Shown piece after piece: positions 10,424 to 23,593 of a stretch of 64,000 nucleotides of DNA. The stretch is from Ilex aquifolium (taxonomy: Eukaryota; Streptophyta; Magnoliopsida; Aquifoliales; Aquifoliaceae). The position numbers and the translations under genes were made by a program. The notes under the pieces are model-generated. The model had not been told where the DNA came from. It worked only from the letters and a program-made list of their open reading frames with translations, and did no database searches. The DNA lies in the NCBI GenBank assembly GCA_951799425.1, contig OX637402.1, positions 10,196,001 through 10,260,000 on the forward strand. The letters are read 5' to 3'. Numbering within the stretch: position 1 is the stretch's first letter; each line of letters starts with the position of its first letter.

Positions 10424-12535
10424 TGTAACTCCCCAAAACACACCCTAGACGGCATTACATTCTAAAACATTCATATCATGAGAGCACTAAAATAATCCAT
10501 CAATAAATAAGACTTCATAAAGTCATCCATAAAATTTACAGCATTATCCCAAAAGAATAGACCCATTTTGGCCTTTACATCCCAAAAATCCAATAATGTA
10601 GCGCAGCGGAATTACAAAAGAAAACTAGACTTTACAAGGTTCAAAATGAATATCCTAGTCTAGTACAAAAAGGAAAGAGGTCACTCTATGCGTCCACCTC
10701 GGGGTCCACCGTCCCGTCAAGTGGAGTCTCCCAAGTAGCGGGCTCCTCGACCCTTAAGTCCTCCTCAAACGGGAAATCTGAAAAATGTTAGCGGTAGGGG
10801 GTGAGCACGAAGCTCTGTAGAAAAATTCTCTCAAACCCATACAAGGTTTAGAAAAGCATTTAAAATGGTCGGTCTCATTTTTAACATAACATAGATACAT
10901 AATTTGAAATAAAGTAGTGACATTTAAAAAGGATCTCAAGTTTATGTAAAACATTACTTAAATGAATAAACGAGTACCATATGCAAATAATCACCATTAA
11001 TTGCCATAAACAATTTCCAACAATTCTTTCGGTAGGTGGCATACTTTAGGGTAACCTCCACCTCCCTTGAGATCATCTTTGTTTCTCAAGCATCCTTACA
11101 AGGAACCTCTTGAGAATGGGTGAGCATCCTTACAAGGAACCTCTCACAAATCATTACATGGCTTCCCAAGCATCCTTACAAGGAACCTCTTGGGAAAGGG
11201 TGAGCATCCTTACAAGGAACCTCTCACAATTCATTGCATGGCTTCCCAAGCATCCTTACAAGGAACCTCTTGGGAAGGGGTGAGCATCCTTACAAGGAAC
11301 CTCTCACAATTCATTGCATGGCTTCCCAAGCATCCTTACAAGGAACCTCTTGGGAAGGGGTGAGCATCCTTACAAGGATCCTCTCACAATTCATTGGATG
11401 GCTTCCCAAGCATCCTTACAAGGAACCTCTTGGGAAGGGGTGAGCATCCTTACAAGGAACCTCTCACAATTCATTGCATGGCTTCCCAAGCATCCTTACA
11501 AGGAACCTCTCACACATGTGCATCACAATTAACCCAACCAAGCATACAATTTCTAATATTGATTTCAATTTATAATCATCTATCCAAAATCCCCCAAAAT
11601 ATATCATGTAATAATTCCACAACAAACAAAGAAAATACATGAGATCACAATAACATCATTGTTCTACCCAACACAAAGCACTAAGGGTTCCAAAATATAT
11701 AATAAAGAAAGCATTTAAGAAAGAAATGCATCACTCTCCAAAAATGAGGGTTTTAAAGCTAGAGAAGAGATTTCATGGGTATTAAACCCTAACTTTGTTC
11801 AAAACATGTAATCTTTGTCAAAAGCCTAAGAGATGATGATTCTATAGCATATATATACCATTGATAGCAAAAACATACATATATAAATACCCTAGCCTCA
11901 ATGTAAGTGAGTGGGAGAAAACCCCTACCTTAATGTTCTTGGAAAAATTAGGGCTTCGATCTTGAATCAACCCTTCAATCTCTTGTTTTCTCTTGATCTT
12001 GTGTTTCTCTCTTTCTCTCTTCCTCTCTTATGTTTTCTAGGGTTTGAAGTGGTGTAATGAAGGCTAAGGAGGTGACAAAAAATGTATTTATAGTGGAGGA
12101 AAAATCGGCTTGTTCGCGACTTAAAATAAACAGTCTGGTTTCGGTAGTACCGGTACTCAGTACCGGTACCATTCAGTACCGGTACCCAGTACCGGTACAA
12201 GAAACCTTCTGGAATCGGGGGTACCGGTACTCAGTACCGGTACCATTCAGTACTGGTACCCAGTACCGGTACCATTTACCCAGTTTTGCCTATTTCTTTT
12301 GTTTTCCATTTCCAATCCATTCCAAAACTAACCAAATTCATCACAAACCTCTCCAACACATATTTATACACCAAACCTATCTAATACAAGTTATAGGACC
12401 TAACATTTTATATTTTCACTTACCAAAACTAAATTTCAAATATTATTTCCTCGAGTTATACTATATCAACATTTTTACAACTATTATTTAGTAGATATCT
12501 ATATACATAAATAAACGAAAATGCGGGGTGTTACA
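10424..12535 (-). repeat. C right LTR (5' LTR in element orientation)
   Basis: Near-identical to 5880-8011. It begins TGTAACTCCCC (one change from the left copy) and ends GGGTGTTACA. It carries its own TATA (12085-12092), tandem array (11091-11515), predicted intron signals and micro-ORF. Confidence 0.93.
11091..11515 (-). repeat. 80-bp tandem repeat, C right LTR
   Basis: Same unit as 6541-7006 with about 5.3 copies; the last is cut short. The copy-number difference contributes to the 20-bp length difference between the two LTRs. Confidence 0.88.
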
Positions 12536-12540
12536 AAGGC

Positions 12541-14197
12541 AAAATCTGAAAGGTGGGGAAGTAAGGGGGGGGGGGGGGGTGAGCACAAGGCTCTGTAGGA
12601 GGATCCTTCCAAACCCATTCAAGGTTTTGAAATCAAGTAAAACAGGTAGGTCACATTTCGCACATACATATAAATAAATTTCTAAAATAAAATATGGACA
12701 TTTTAAAGGAGATCTCAAGTTTGTACAATAATAAGGAATTGAAAGAGAATAAAACCACGTTTAATTGACAAACAATTTCCAACATAATCCACTCCACCAT
12801 ACACCATTTCCACAAGTTATCGCGGCACCCCATACTACCCGAAACTCTTGGAGAAATAATATTTGGTACAATGAACAATAATTTCTATTTGGTACCACTC
12901 AAGTAGGTTGTCGCTTCTCATGAATCTACTCGACGATTCTACCTCGTTCACCCATTTCCACTAACAATCACAGACCAATTTAGGAAGGGCGTGTACCGTC
13001 TCATACGGCATTGACGAGATCCTCCCAAGGTGTCTAGTATACTAGCTCTTTTCCTCGATATATATGTGCACAATAGTGATCGCGGTCACAACAACGATCC
13101 ACTACGAGCATTAGGCAACCATCTCACCCCCACTGGGATAGACTAACCTCTAACACTCTACGGCATCTCTCGAAGGTAATCCAAGTCCCTCACAACACCA
13201 TACACAAGAGTGACATACCAACAATATACTCAACCTCATATACAAGCAAATTCCATGATTTTCCCCAATTTTCACAAGCAAGATACATAATAGAACAATT
13301 TAAGAAAACATACCCATTTCGCAAATCATGTTACAAGAGACAAGTTTAAAGGAAATAAGCATGAGATCATCAATACAATCATTTTACTACCCAACACAAA
13401 GTTCTAGAATTTTCCAAATCAAAATGATGTGAAAATATAGAGAAAAATCCATATTTCCCCAAAAAACTAGAGTTTGATGGATTTCCAACCATCATTTTGT
13501 TCAAATCATGTGAATGTTTGTAAACATACCAAGGAACAAGGAACTCATAACAAATACATACTATTAAGAGCCAAATTCTACGTGTATAATAACCCTAACA
13601 TCAATGGACAAGAATGGAAGAAAACCCTACCTTGGTGTTCTTGAAATCTAGAGCTTGAATCTTGAATCACCCTTAAATCTTGTGTTTTTCTTCTTTGATC
13701 TTGAGTTTCTCTCTTCCTTTCTTTTTCTCCTAGGGTTCTAAAGTGTTTAGGATGAGATTGGAGTGAAGAATGGGGCAAATGAGGGCTTGAGGTGGTGTTT
13801 TAAACCCAAAAATCCCGATTTTTTTACTGTTTCGGCATACACCAGACCAGTCTTCGTAGAATGGGCAGAACTCTCTCATCCGAGCTCCGATTGAGATGAT
13901 TCAAGCTGCTATGGAATTCTAAGAAAGAGCTCTACAAATTTTATGTTTTGAGTTTTTAGAGAGATTGACTGCAGCAAGGTAGAAATCGCGCTTGAAGTTG
14001 CAGCCAGTGCACTGTTTACGTGCACTGTTCACAGCCTGTTTCATCCCCCTTTTTTTTTTCCATTTCCAATCCATTCCTAAGCCAACCAAATCCATCACAA
14101 ATCTCTCCAACACATATTTCTACACATATCCACATTTTACAACAAATATTTACTATATATCTATATACATATATAAAATAAAATGCAGGGTGTTACA
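12541..14197 (-). repeat. B left LTR, second part
   Basis: Resumes after C's target duplication and matches 28011-29660. It ends GGGTGTTACA followed by B's polypurine tract. A run of about 15 G at 12566-12580 (shorter in the right copy) lies between the predicted acceptor and the branch-like CTCAC. The segment 13830-13970 carries the shared pre-promoter module noted in the findings. Confidence 0.88.
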
Positions 14198-17100
14198 ATC
14201 CACCCCCCTTAAAGAAAGTGTCGTCCTCGAAACTTAATCGTCGAGTTAGTCTCTCAAATTTTCAATAATTTGAGAGACTAGAATCAAAATGCATTCCTTC
14301 CCTAGAATTCATTTATCACCTCTATTCTTAATAATTGTATACGATTGTTCCAACTAATTTCTTTTCAGGCCTAACTACTAGATCATAATACTTAATTGTG
14401 TACTCATCAAATATCACTTCTCTTTTGAATTTCACCAATCATTTCAATCAACCTCATATTTGCTTCTTACATGTAGCTTCTTCATAAGCATATCAAAATA
14501 ACTCAAATGCAATTCCACCATTAGGATTACTCATCTTTCCTATACTAATATCATGGTGTAATACAAAATTTGTTAATGGCATCACGGTAAGATTTATCTC
14601 AATTCCTGAAAATAGATACAACGTTCTTCAAGATTTCGTCTCTCACAACCCAAGAGGAATTTACAATCTTGAAATCTACCATAATTTCAATTCATAACTA
14701 CACACTCCACACAAGTCAAGGTTCTAAGATCAACTCTTAGATTTCACATCAATTTGTACTTTCTCATAATACTCCTTACCGTCACCATTATAGTCATTAA
14801 TCCAATAGCTTGCTGCGCACTCTGGTATAAATTATAATCCACCGATTCGCAAGTCAAAATATGCTACAAGATAAGGACTTCGCATAGATTTGAAAGTTCT
14901 GAGAGAATATCTTAGATTGCACCAAAGTATACAAGTGAAACCTAACCGCACTTGTTTTCCAATTATAGCTTCCAAAATATGTACACTAACGATCCATCAA
15001 ATCCATTCAAAAGGAAATTTTTGGTAATTAACCAGCTATAATACTTAAGCTAAGGATCAAGTTATATCTCCAAGATATTTGCTCTCGATCTACAATCTTG
15101 AGCTAAAACTAATAACCGTTTAATCAATTCTTAGTGGCTTTCATTCACATCACAACTCTTTTCATGATACCTATACCTCGAATCCTTCTGATACCATTCA
15201 TTACAATGTACCTCTTGTAACATATCAAAATGTGAGGATAGACTGTCAAGGATACCAAAACTAAAATAATCTAAACTAAAATAGGACTCTCGATGATTCA
15301 TACCATGTCAAAGCAAATCTTCTTAGGCATCATCCTTGATTCTTCAATTTACTTCTTTACCATTATCACCATCAACCATAAGTTCAAATCTTCTATACTC
15401 ATACTAACATTCCTCAAGTATAACTAATCATTCCGATCTTAACAAGGTACTAAAAGAGACAAGAAGAAGAACATCCTATTCCCCCAACACAAATCCAATG
15501 ACATTAAAAGGTTTCCTAGAACAATAGAAGTTCACCTCAAATTTGGGATATCATCCTCTTTTCAACAATTATTTTCTATATTTGACCTCGAGTTTTTAAG
15601 CCTCTATTATCTTTAATCCTAAGATATCTAGGGTCAAAGGTAACTATTGCAACTTTGTCAAGCTTAATAGATTTCCAATCAAGTTTGTGAATACAAGTCA
15701 ACTATTGATTCCACACTTAACTGAGAGGTTCTTAATGGTTAATGCCTTAGATACTCTAAATGTAGTCAACTAAGCCCACAACGAATTAAGATTACCTAAG
15801 TATAACATCCTCCATAAGCATCTTAGGTATGACTCTTCTAAATTATTTATACTTCCAAGTAAATTTAATCAACTCTCTGTAATATTTTCAAACTAATATT
15901 GGGAACCTCAAGTAAGTGGTTATGAAACAACCTCCAATAGATTTAAGATCTATAACCACAATTTCAATCATGATTCCAAAAATAAGCTCCCATTCGAGGT
16001 TACTTCACCACATTCCTTCAATTGCTCGTATTTGAGAATTATACTATCTCATATTATCGTAATCACCCTAGAGGAAAACATAACACTCCCATGGTTCATA
16101 TCGTAAACCAAAACTACATTCATTCCTTAATTTCTATGCCTTTTAAGTAACACACATAACCTTCCATATCCTTATCATTAGGAACTTAATTCATCTTAGA
16201 GAACCTCTAAGTTAACCTTATCTCCACACATCCCAATTGGGTTATCATATCCCTTGACTTCTAAAATATGAGCAATACTATTAGTGGAAGAGAATACTTA
16301 AAGTTGACAAGCACCAAATCATAATCACCTTTTATATTGTTATCCATCAAAAGCACTTCAATCAATATGGGGGTGTCTCTCAATCAAAGCCTAAATAATG
16401 TGGAAGTTCACTTAAGGATAGGTCATTTAGAATCTAAGAAGAAAGTACAACACTTTACTGTCCAAAGAACACCACAGTGCAGATTTTTGACCAACTTTGA
16501 AGAATAAAATGATTTGACTCAAGCATTTTGAGCATGCGTGACCTATATGGTTGGAAAGATATACGAGTTAGGGTTCTAACAAAAATAACGGTGCACAATT
16601 TGGACTTTCCAATGAAGAGATATGAACAAATTGATGCGAGGTGGTCTGCCGGACTGTTTGGTTCCTTTATACTTGTCTAACTCAAGTTTGAGTGTCTTTG
16701 TCACACATCCTATCTCATACCCATCTCCAATATAAATAATATGACTCGCAATCAAGATCCATGCCTAATCTCATTTACAAACCAAAAACCAAATTATCAT
16801 CCGTTTCCTAGACTAGTCTAAACCACATGATACAAACTAGCGTATCCATTCATGTCTAATGCAACTATGTCAATAATCCATTCCTACTCACCACTTCTAA
16901 GCACACACACCTCTACACATCCTCTTAGTATCCAACCGTTCTCCCGTGGGCATGTCTATACTCAATACATGTTCTAGATTCCCAAATTAATTATATATAT
17001 GGTACGTGGGAAGGAATGAATAGCGCTAAGGTCAAATAAAATACGTGTCCAAGAATTAGAAGGGAGAACGATACCTTCCACAACTGTATTGGAAACGTCT

Positions 17101-17303
17101 TCCTTGATGTACAAGACGTAGTTAGGATGTCTCGATCTAAACGAGAGGTTTGTATAAGATTCAAATCAACACTTATTCTCTACACATATAACTTCAAACG
17201 AATTCAAGCCTAGAGTTCCTTCAACCCAACCTAATACTCCAGTGATAATCCATAACCTACAGCTCCCATGTAAGACCTAAAGCCTAAGCTCTGATACCAA
17301 CTT
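14198..17303 (-). other. B internal core, non-coding
   Basis: 3.1 kb of AT-rich sequence without a reading frame worth calling. It opens with a polypurine tract (14198-14213) and ends with a tRNA-iMet primer site (17288-17299). A patch at about 16921-17100 still resembles the gag-protease junction of C (compare 8935-9110), including a decayed FD..A.HS motif. Homologous non-coding sequence fills M (35205-36102 and 37965-38383), so this empty core is shared by at least two copies and is not one element's private decay. Confidence 0.75.
17288..17299 (-). promoter_or_regulatory. B primer binding site, tRNA-iMet type
   Basis: TGGTATCAGAGC on the - strand, four bases from B's right LTR, whose first six bases (TGTAAC, 17304-17309) are all that precede the A insertion. 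Confidence 0.9.
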
Positions 17304-17582
17304 TGTAACTGTAACACCCCAAAATCCGGGGGTCCCGTTGATAACCCATCAACCTGCGGAAACATCCGTGGATATCGCTCAACCCGACACCACATCAAGA
17401 ATATCTTTAAGCCGGGATTATAACCCATAATGAAAATTCGGTTTAACATTCATTTGATTCAATTAAAGTCTCATACACCGTGGTTTGTACCCCATTAGGG
17501 TCCACTTTGATCATTTAAAGGAAGGAAATTCAAAGCCCAAAGATTTGGCAAAAAATTTAAAAATTTCAGATTTTTGGAATGG

Positions 17583-17745
17583 CTACCGGTAGCTGTTTAT
17601 CGGCTACCGGTAGCCGAAACATTCTGGAGATCAACTACCGGTTGGCTACCGGTAGCTGTTTCCTACTGGAAATCAACTACCGGTCGGCTACCGGTAGCTG
17701 TTTACTACTGGAAATCAACTACCGGTCGGCTACCGGTAGCTAAAG
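17583..17745. repeat. CTACCGGTAG palindrome cluster, A left LTR
   Basis: Repeated GCTACCGGTAGC and CTACCGGT units separated by about 30 bp phrases (AACTACCGGT..GGCTACCGGTAGC). The right LTR cluster (25205-25358) has one unit fewer and one core decayed to CTATCGGTAG. Unlike in C, this cluster is at the LTR end opposite the TATA box. Confidence 0.85.
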
Positions 17746-18034
17746 GCAGGTTTTGCCCACTTCCTTAGTTTTTCATTTCCAACCCTTTTTAAACTCTTCC
17801 AAACTCATACCAAACATGTATAATGAAAACTCCCACATTATACATAGTCCATCCAAGTCATATTACATACAACTTCATACATTCATAATTCAAAATATAA
17901 TGTTTTACAATATTTACATGTCATAAACCATTTTAAAACAAAAGGTTTACAAAATCTTGAGGTAAGGCCACACATAGGCCCCCTTCACCCTTGATGCTCT
18001 CCATGGGAGCCAATCGCCGGTGTAAACCCGACAC

Positions 18035-19227
18035 CTGAAATTTTTTCCCGTAAAAGGTGAGCACAACGCCCAGTAGAGAAAATCCTACAAAGGCCACTCT
18101 CCCCCTAGATGCACATGCTCATGAAATCATCACATAACCATATAACCAAGCCTTTTTTCATACTTATGCATTCTATGATGGAATGCAACAATGCCATTCC
18201 ATGAAATGAGATGGAAACTCACTCATGCAACTCATTCCGAGTCCTCACCGACTCCTACCACACAATGGAAAGCCAATGTGTTTCCCTTCCGCCATTTATG
18301 TTCACATCAAATGACATCCTCCATTTTAGGGTCTTGTAAGAGGGTGGATGTTCATGGGCTTACACCAAGGGTCTCCAACCCACACGGAAGTCACGGGCTT
18401 ACACCGAGGGTTCCGGATACACCCACACACTTTATGGGCCGAGCCAAGGGAGTGCGTATCCCAATCATCGGGCCTTGCACCCGAGAGGTCGTCATGCCTC
18501 TTCTTGCTACCCCAACCCAATTTTCTTTCATGCAACCATACGGCCCAAAAGGATCTTCAATCCCTTTCTTCCGAGTCCCTTTGTCAATAACCAAGAGTGG
18601 TGTTTGACTAACCATACACACTCACACTCACACCCATGACATGAGCCCAATGAATGTGATGTCATGACCATGCTCAAATGCAATGACTACCATATGAGCA
18701 ATATTTTCCACACCCATGCATATAGCTCATGAATGTAATGCCAATGGTCATGCCCAATATGTAACATGAGTGATCAACACATATCTTCACATTCCATGGA
18801 ATTTAAATCATAAGCATATAAATTCCATAAACCGTCATAAACAACATATCAATGAGCATATGTCAATACATCATTAACACATTTCAACATGTTATTCCAA
18901 TGACCCCAAACAAATCATCTAAACAACCAACCAAGGCATATTATCAAACACCTTGTAGGCATTAAGCATATTATCTCATTTTAAGCAAAACAACAACTTC
19001 CAACACACAAAACATGTTTTCAATATCACCAAGTTATATAATGCATCACATATAACTTACACATATCAAAATTTAGCTAGCAACAAGATTAAGCTCACTT
19101 CATGCTCACCTTTCCATTTTCATAACCACAAACATATATATATACATATATACACATGCATATATATAGATACCCTTAAACTAGCTACACCTAAGGTAGA
19201 ATAATCCAACGTAGGAACAACCCCTAC
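18035..19227 (-). other. Predicted LTR intron, A left LTR
   Basis: Donor AGAG|GTAGGGG at 19228/19227; branch-like CTCAC near 18057-18061; acceptor AATTTCAG ending at 18035. Length 1193 nt. The exon after the acceptor does not contain the acidic micro-ORF seen in B, C, E and I. Confidence 0.45.
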
Positions 19228-19543
19228 CTCTTAGGAGTGTAGAAAACCCCTAAAAACACCAAAACCACTCCAAAACTTTGAATCTCTCAAGATCGCCTCT
19301 TTGGATCTTCGGTGAAATTCCTTGTTTTTGGTGCCCACGCGTAGCCTTTGTCGCGTAGATCACTTCTCCCTTCTAGCTCGACAAAATCCGAGCGACGGTT
19401 GTCGGAGAAATCGCCGGAGAAAGGCTTAAGAAAAACCCTTTTCTCTCTCCTCTCTTTCTCTCTCCTCTCTTTCTCTCTCTCTTTGAACGGCTGAACAAGG
19501 CTCAAGTGGCTTAGAAAATCTGATTTTTCAGATATTTTAGCCC

Positions 19544-19551
19544 TATTTATA
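19544..19551 (-). promoter_or_regulatory. TATA box, A left LTR
   Basis: TATAAATA followed by GGGCTAAAATATC and, further on, a GAGAGAGAAAGAGAGGAG leader. The right LTR has it at 27146-27153. Confidence 0.6.
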
Positions 19552-19939
19552 GTTTTAAATGTGTGGTCTACATCGCACCACTCGTTTATTACCTTCGGGT
19601 CCGTTTTTCGTCCCGAAACGACTCATTAAGTCCCGGATTAAGTCCAAATAAATTTTATTGGCACATTAATCCAATTATAAGGAATTTTAATATTTCTCGT
19701 TTTTTGGGACCTTTAAAAGGTCAATCGCCACGCAGTCGTCTCGATCTACGTGCAAAATCCGACTCTCTCGGAACTCAACGAAATTTCTGATGGTCACTAG
19801 AATTCGCGTTGCGAATCCAACGACGCACTCCGTTTCCTCATCCGAGGTCTAGAACATATGTATTTTAAATACGCACAGTAGTGGCAAATGACTATTTTGC
19901 CCTTTTAAAAAAAAATTCAAATTTTCCCGGGTTTCACAT

Positions 19940-19953
19940 TCTCCCCCCCTTAA
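19940..19953 (-). promoter_or_regulatory. A polypurine tract
   Basis: Reads TTTTAAGGGGGGGAGAA on the - strand immediately before the 3' LTR. Confidence 0.8.
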
Positions 19954-19991
19954 AAGAATTTCGTCCCTGAAATTCACATACACATATACAT

Positions 19992-20633
19992 TTAATAGCA
20001 TGCACATGCTGCAAGTAATGTATACTCAATACCAAGCTGTAAGCATGTAAATGTACCTCTATCCTCAAACAGGAAAGGGTAATTGGCACGTATGGTGTCC
20101 TCACGCTCCCATGTTGCCTCCTCTACTCCCCGGTGCTGCCAAAGCACCTTCACTAGCCTCACGGTCTTGCCTCGCAAAACCTGTTCCCGGCTGTCCATGA
20201 TACGCACCGGTCCCTCCTCGAAGGTCCCATCAGTATCAACCACAAGCTCGCCCCAATCCACCACATGAGTAGGATCTGGGGTGTACTTCCGGAGCATAGA
20301 GACATGGAATACTGCGTGAACACCCACTAAATCAGGCGGTAACGCCAATCGGTAAGCGACTGTACCCACCCTCTCAAGTATCTCAAAGGGCCCGATATAC
20401 CTCGGTGACAGCTTTCCTCGCTTGCCGAACCTGACCACTCCTCTTGTAGGCATCACCTTCAAGAAGACATGATCACCCACCTCAAACTCCAGGGGTCGTC
20501 GCCGTTTATCGGCGTAGCTCTTCTGCCGGCTCTGAGCCGTGAGAAGACGCTTCCGTATCAAGTCCACCTTCTCTGAGGTGTCTCTAATCAATCTGGACCC
20601 GTAGAGGGTCTCTCTCCAACCTCCGTCCAACAA
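19992..20633 (-). pseudogene. A integrase C-terminus and chromodomain (frameshifted from the rest)
   Basis: A 213-codon frame continues integrase after a frameshift near 20590-20633. Features are SRQKSYADKRRRPLEFEVGD, the GPFEIL..VGTVAYRLALP module, HAVFHVSMLRKY, and the chromodomain-like end [17 protein letters not shown] with YPFLF. The tail after PFLFED runs about 22 residues longer than in C and I, reading into the region near the polypurine tract. The Met at 20633 is not a real start. In the intact parent this was the end of one pol polyprotein. Confidence 0.88.
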
Positions 20634-21772
20634 ACCGGAGATCTACAAGGCCTCCCATATAATGCCTCATAGGGTGTCATCTGTATGCTCGCCTGATAAC
20701 TATTGTTATAGGCAAACTCTACCAAGGGTAAGTGATCTTCCCAGCTTCCCCTGAGATCTAGGACGCATGCCCGCAGCATATCCTCTAGTGTCTGAATAGT
20801 CCTCTCTGACTGACCATCCGTCTGGGGATGAAAAGCAGTGCTCATCATTAACTGAGTCCCCATAGCTCGCTGGAAACTCTCCCAAAAATGAGATGTGAAT
20901 CTGGGATCCCGATCTGATACTATAGATACGGGCACCCCATGCAATCGGACAATCTCCCGTATATATAACCTACAGAATTCCTCCAGTGTGAAGGTCATCT
21001 GCACAGCCAAGAAGTGTGCCGACTTCGTAAGCCGGTCCACTATCACCCACACCGCATCATGTCCCCGCGATGTCCGTGGCAAGTGAGTCACAAAATCCAT
21101 CGTGACATGCTCCCACTTCCACTCAGCTACCTCCAAAGGCTGGAGTAATCCTGCTGGTCTCTGGTGTTCAGCCTTCACTTGCTGACATGTGAGACATCTA
21201 CCAACAAATTCACCAACTTGTCTCTTCATCCCACTCCAATAATACTGACGACGAAGATCATGATACATCTTCGTGCCCCCTGGATGAACTACAAAACGGG
21301 AACAATGAAATTCCCTAAGAATCTCCTCCCTTAGATCCGGAGATTGGGGAACCACAATCCTTCCCCTATACCGAAGACTACCATCCGAATGAATGGCCCA
21401 GTCCTCGTCACCTGTGCCCGACCGCACCCGATCCTTAATGGACTCTATCTCTGGGTCTTGCCCCTGAGACTCAATCACTCTGCTCAGTAGGGAAGGCGTA
21501 GCCACCAAACTTCCCAAGGTACCCTGAGCCTGCCCCATGTAATGCAGCCCGAACTGTCCCACAGTCTCGAGCATTCCCCACTCCCGGGAAGCCATACTAG
21601 CCAAGACTCCCCTCGACTTCCGGCTAAGTGCGTCAGCCACCACATTTGCCTTACCAGGATGGTAATGCAACGTGAAGTCGTAATCTTCCAGAAACTCCAT
21701 CCACCTGCGTTGCCTCATGTTGAGGTCCCACTGTGTAAAGATGTACTTCAGACTCTTGTGGTCCGAAAACAC
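20588..21772 (-). pseudogene. A RNase H C-terminus and integrase core
   Basis: 394 codons in the same frame as the RT segment, separated only by the TGA at 21803. It opens with the last part of RNase H (ADALSRKS, residue ~47-54). Next is the integrase zinc-binding HHCC (H156, H163, C193, C196) and the catalytic core with D226 (TMDFV), D287 (VSDRDPRF) and E323 (DGQSERT), the expected D,D(35)E spacing. All catalytic residues are intact. The frame is lost after VGERP near 20600. Integrase acts in the nucleus to join element cDNA to the target, giving 5-bp duplications as seen throughout this window. Confidence 0.92.
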
Positions 21773-21802
21773 TTCAAACTGCTCACCATACAGGTAGTGG
21801 CG

Positions 21803-23536
21803 TCAAGCCTTCAAGGCAAAGACAATGGCCGCCAACTCCATGTCGTGTGTAGGGTAATTCTGCTCGTGGTTCTTTAACTGTCGAGAACCATAAGCCACGA
21901 CCCTCTCGGACTGCATCAACACACATCCGAGCCCGTCCTTAGAGGCATCACAATAGACTGTGTACCTCTGTCCCCTTTCTGGGACTATCAAAATAGGAGC
22001 TGAAGTAAGCCTCCTCTTCAACTCCTGGAATGCCTTCTCGCAAGAATCATTCCACTCGAACTTGACCTCCTTCCGAGTCAACTTCATCATAGGCGCAGCT
22101 AACCTAGAGAAGTCCTCGATAAACCGCCGATAATACCCAGCCAATCCCAAGAAACTGCGTATCTCGAAAACTGACTTCGGCCTCTCCCAATTCATGACTG
22201 ACTCAACCTTCTCCGGGTCTACGGATACACCCGAAGCCGACACTACATGTCCCAAAAATTTCACCTCAGTAAGCCAAAATTCACACTTGCTGAACTTGGC
22301 ATACAACTGATGTTCTCTCAAGATCTGAAGAACGACCCTCAAGTGACCCTCATGCTCCTCCTCAGACTTGGAGTAAATCAAGATGTCGTCAACAAAAACC
22401 ACGACGAACTGATCAAGGTAGGGTTGGAACACCCTATGCATGAGATCCATGAATGCCGCTGGGGCATTCGTCAATCCGAAAGGCATGACAGTGAACTCGA
22501 AATGCCCATATCGCGTTCGAAATGCCGTCTTAGGGATATCTGCCTCCCTAACTCTCAACTGATGGTAACCGGTGCGGAGATCTATTTTGGAGTAGACCCG
22601 CGCCCCTCTCAGTTGATCAAACAAGTCATCAATCCTCGGCAAAGGGTACCTATTCTTGATAGTAACCCTATTCAACTGCCGGTAGTCTATACATAGTCGA
22701 AGGGTTTTGTCCTTCTTCTTTACAAATAACACCGGAGTGCCCCAAGGTGAGGTACTCGGTCTAATGAAACCCCGGTCCAACAATTCCTGCAATTGGACCT
22801 TGAGTTCTTGCAACTCAGCAGGCGCCATCCTATGTGGAGTCATAGAAATGGGCGATGTGCCAGGATGTAACTCAATGTTAAAGTCTACATCCCTATGTGG
22901 AGGTAATCCCGGTAGTTCATCCGGAAAAACATCCTCGTATTCACAAACAACTCGAGGTAGACCCAACTCCTGCCTCTCCTCGTTCTCTAGGGTAAGGCTT
23001 GCTAGCCAACCCATCAACTGCCCGTGCCATCGGGAGTCATACACCCCTTGGGGTAAAGCACCATGCTTGTCCCCCTGGAACTTGAAACAAACACCCTCAG
23101 GCGTATAAGCAGTGACCCTCTTCCGATCACAGTCAATCACAACACGGTGTGCCGTCAACCAATCCATCCCTAGGATGACATCAAACTCTGACATGTCCAT
23201 GACCCTAAGGTCAACGGTGAGTAGAATCACAGAGATCTCTAACTCACAGTCCCGACATATCTGACCAACCCTCACCCTAGCACCTAGGGGAGAACTCACA
23301 TGCAATGGCTCCTCCAAGGTCTCAACCTCTAAGCCCAAGTTTTTCACACAAGATGCAGCAATAAATGAATGTGATGCACCAGAATCAAATAATACCCTAG
23401 CCCATAAGCGAGAGAGTAGAAATGTACCATGTATCACCGATTGGTCTGCTGGCTCCGTCTGAGGTATCATGGCGTAGACACGCCCCTGGGTTCCCGAAGT
23501 ACCGGCTTGTGAGCCCTGTCCTCGGCCTCGACCCAA
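21803..23536 (-). pseudogene. A protease, reverse transcriptase and RNase H N-terminal part
   Basis: 577 codons in frame with gag upstream. Protease active site is [15 protein letters not shown] with D51-S52-G53. RT motifs are [44 protein letters not shown] and the catalytic FVDD at 381-384. RNase H begins near 525 with D530 (YCDAS) and E567. All catalytic residues seen are intact. The frame ends at TGA (21803), where relatives encode Trp in LKxWRHYLYGE, so this is a TGG-to-TGA type nonsense change. The Met at 23536 is internal; the polyprotein starts at 24586. Confidence 0.93.
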
Positions 23537-23593
23537 ACTCTGGCCCCTCTGGCCTGATTGTGAAGTAGTAGGGGTCTGTACAGCACCCTGGAA

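Larger units (their letters stand above)
5880..12535 (-). mobile_element. Element C: pol-deleted chromovirus, - strand
   Basis: Target duplication aaggc is at 5875-5879 and 12536-12540. LTRs are 5880-8011 (2132 bp) and 10424-12535 (2112 bp), nearly identical except in the number of 80-bp repeats. The primer site is 10408-10419 and the polypurine tract 8012-8027. The 2.4 kb interior encodes gag, the start of protease, and then the end of integrase with chromodomain. RT, RNase H and most of integrase are missing. All signals needed for packaging and reverse transcription look intact, so C could be moved by proteins of a complete relative. High LTR identity shows it is young relative to its host B. 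Confidence 0.93.
17310..19938 (-). repeat. A left LTR (3' LTR in element orientation)
   Basis: TGTAACACCCC to CGGGTTTCACA. It contains a CTACCGGTAG palindrome cluster at 17583-17745, a TATA box at 19544-19551 and predicted splice signals (donor 19227, acceptor 18035). The 138-codon frame at 18191-18607 lies inside the intron-like segment and has no recognisable domain. Confidence 0.95.

Noticed and set aside
18191..18607. 138-codon ORF, repeated almost identically at 25808-26224
   Set aside because: It is the same LTR segment of A seen twice. The frame has no known domain, overlaps other frames of similar length, and lies in the predicted intron. Conservation is explained by LTR identity.
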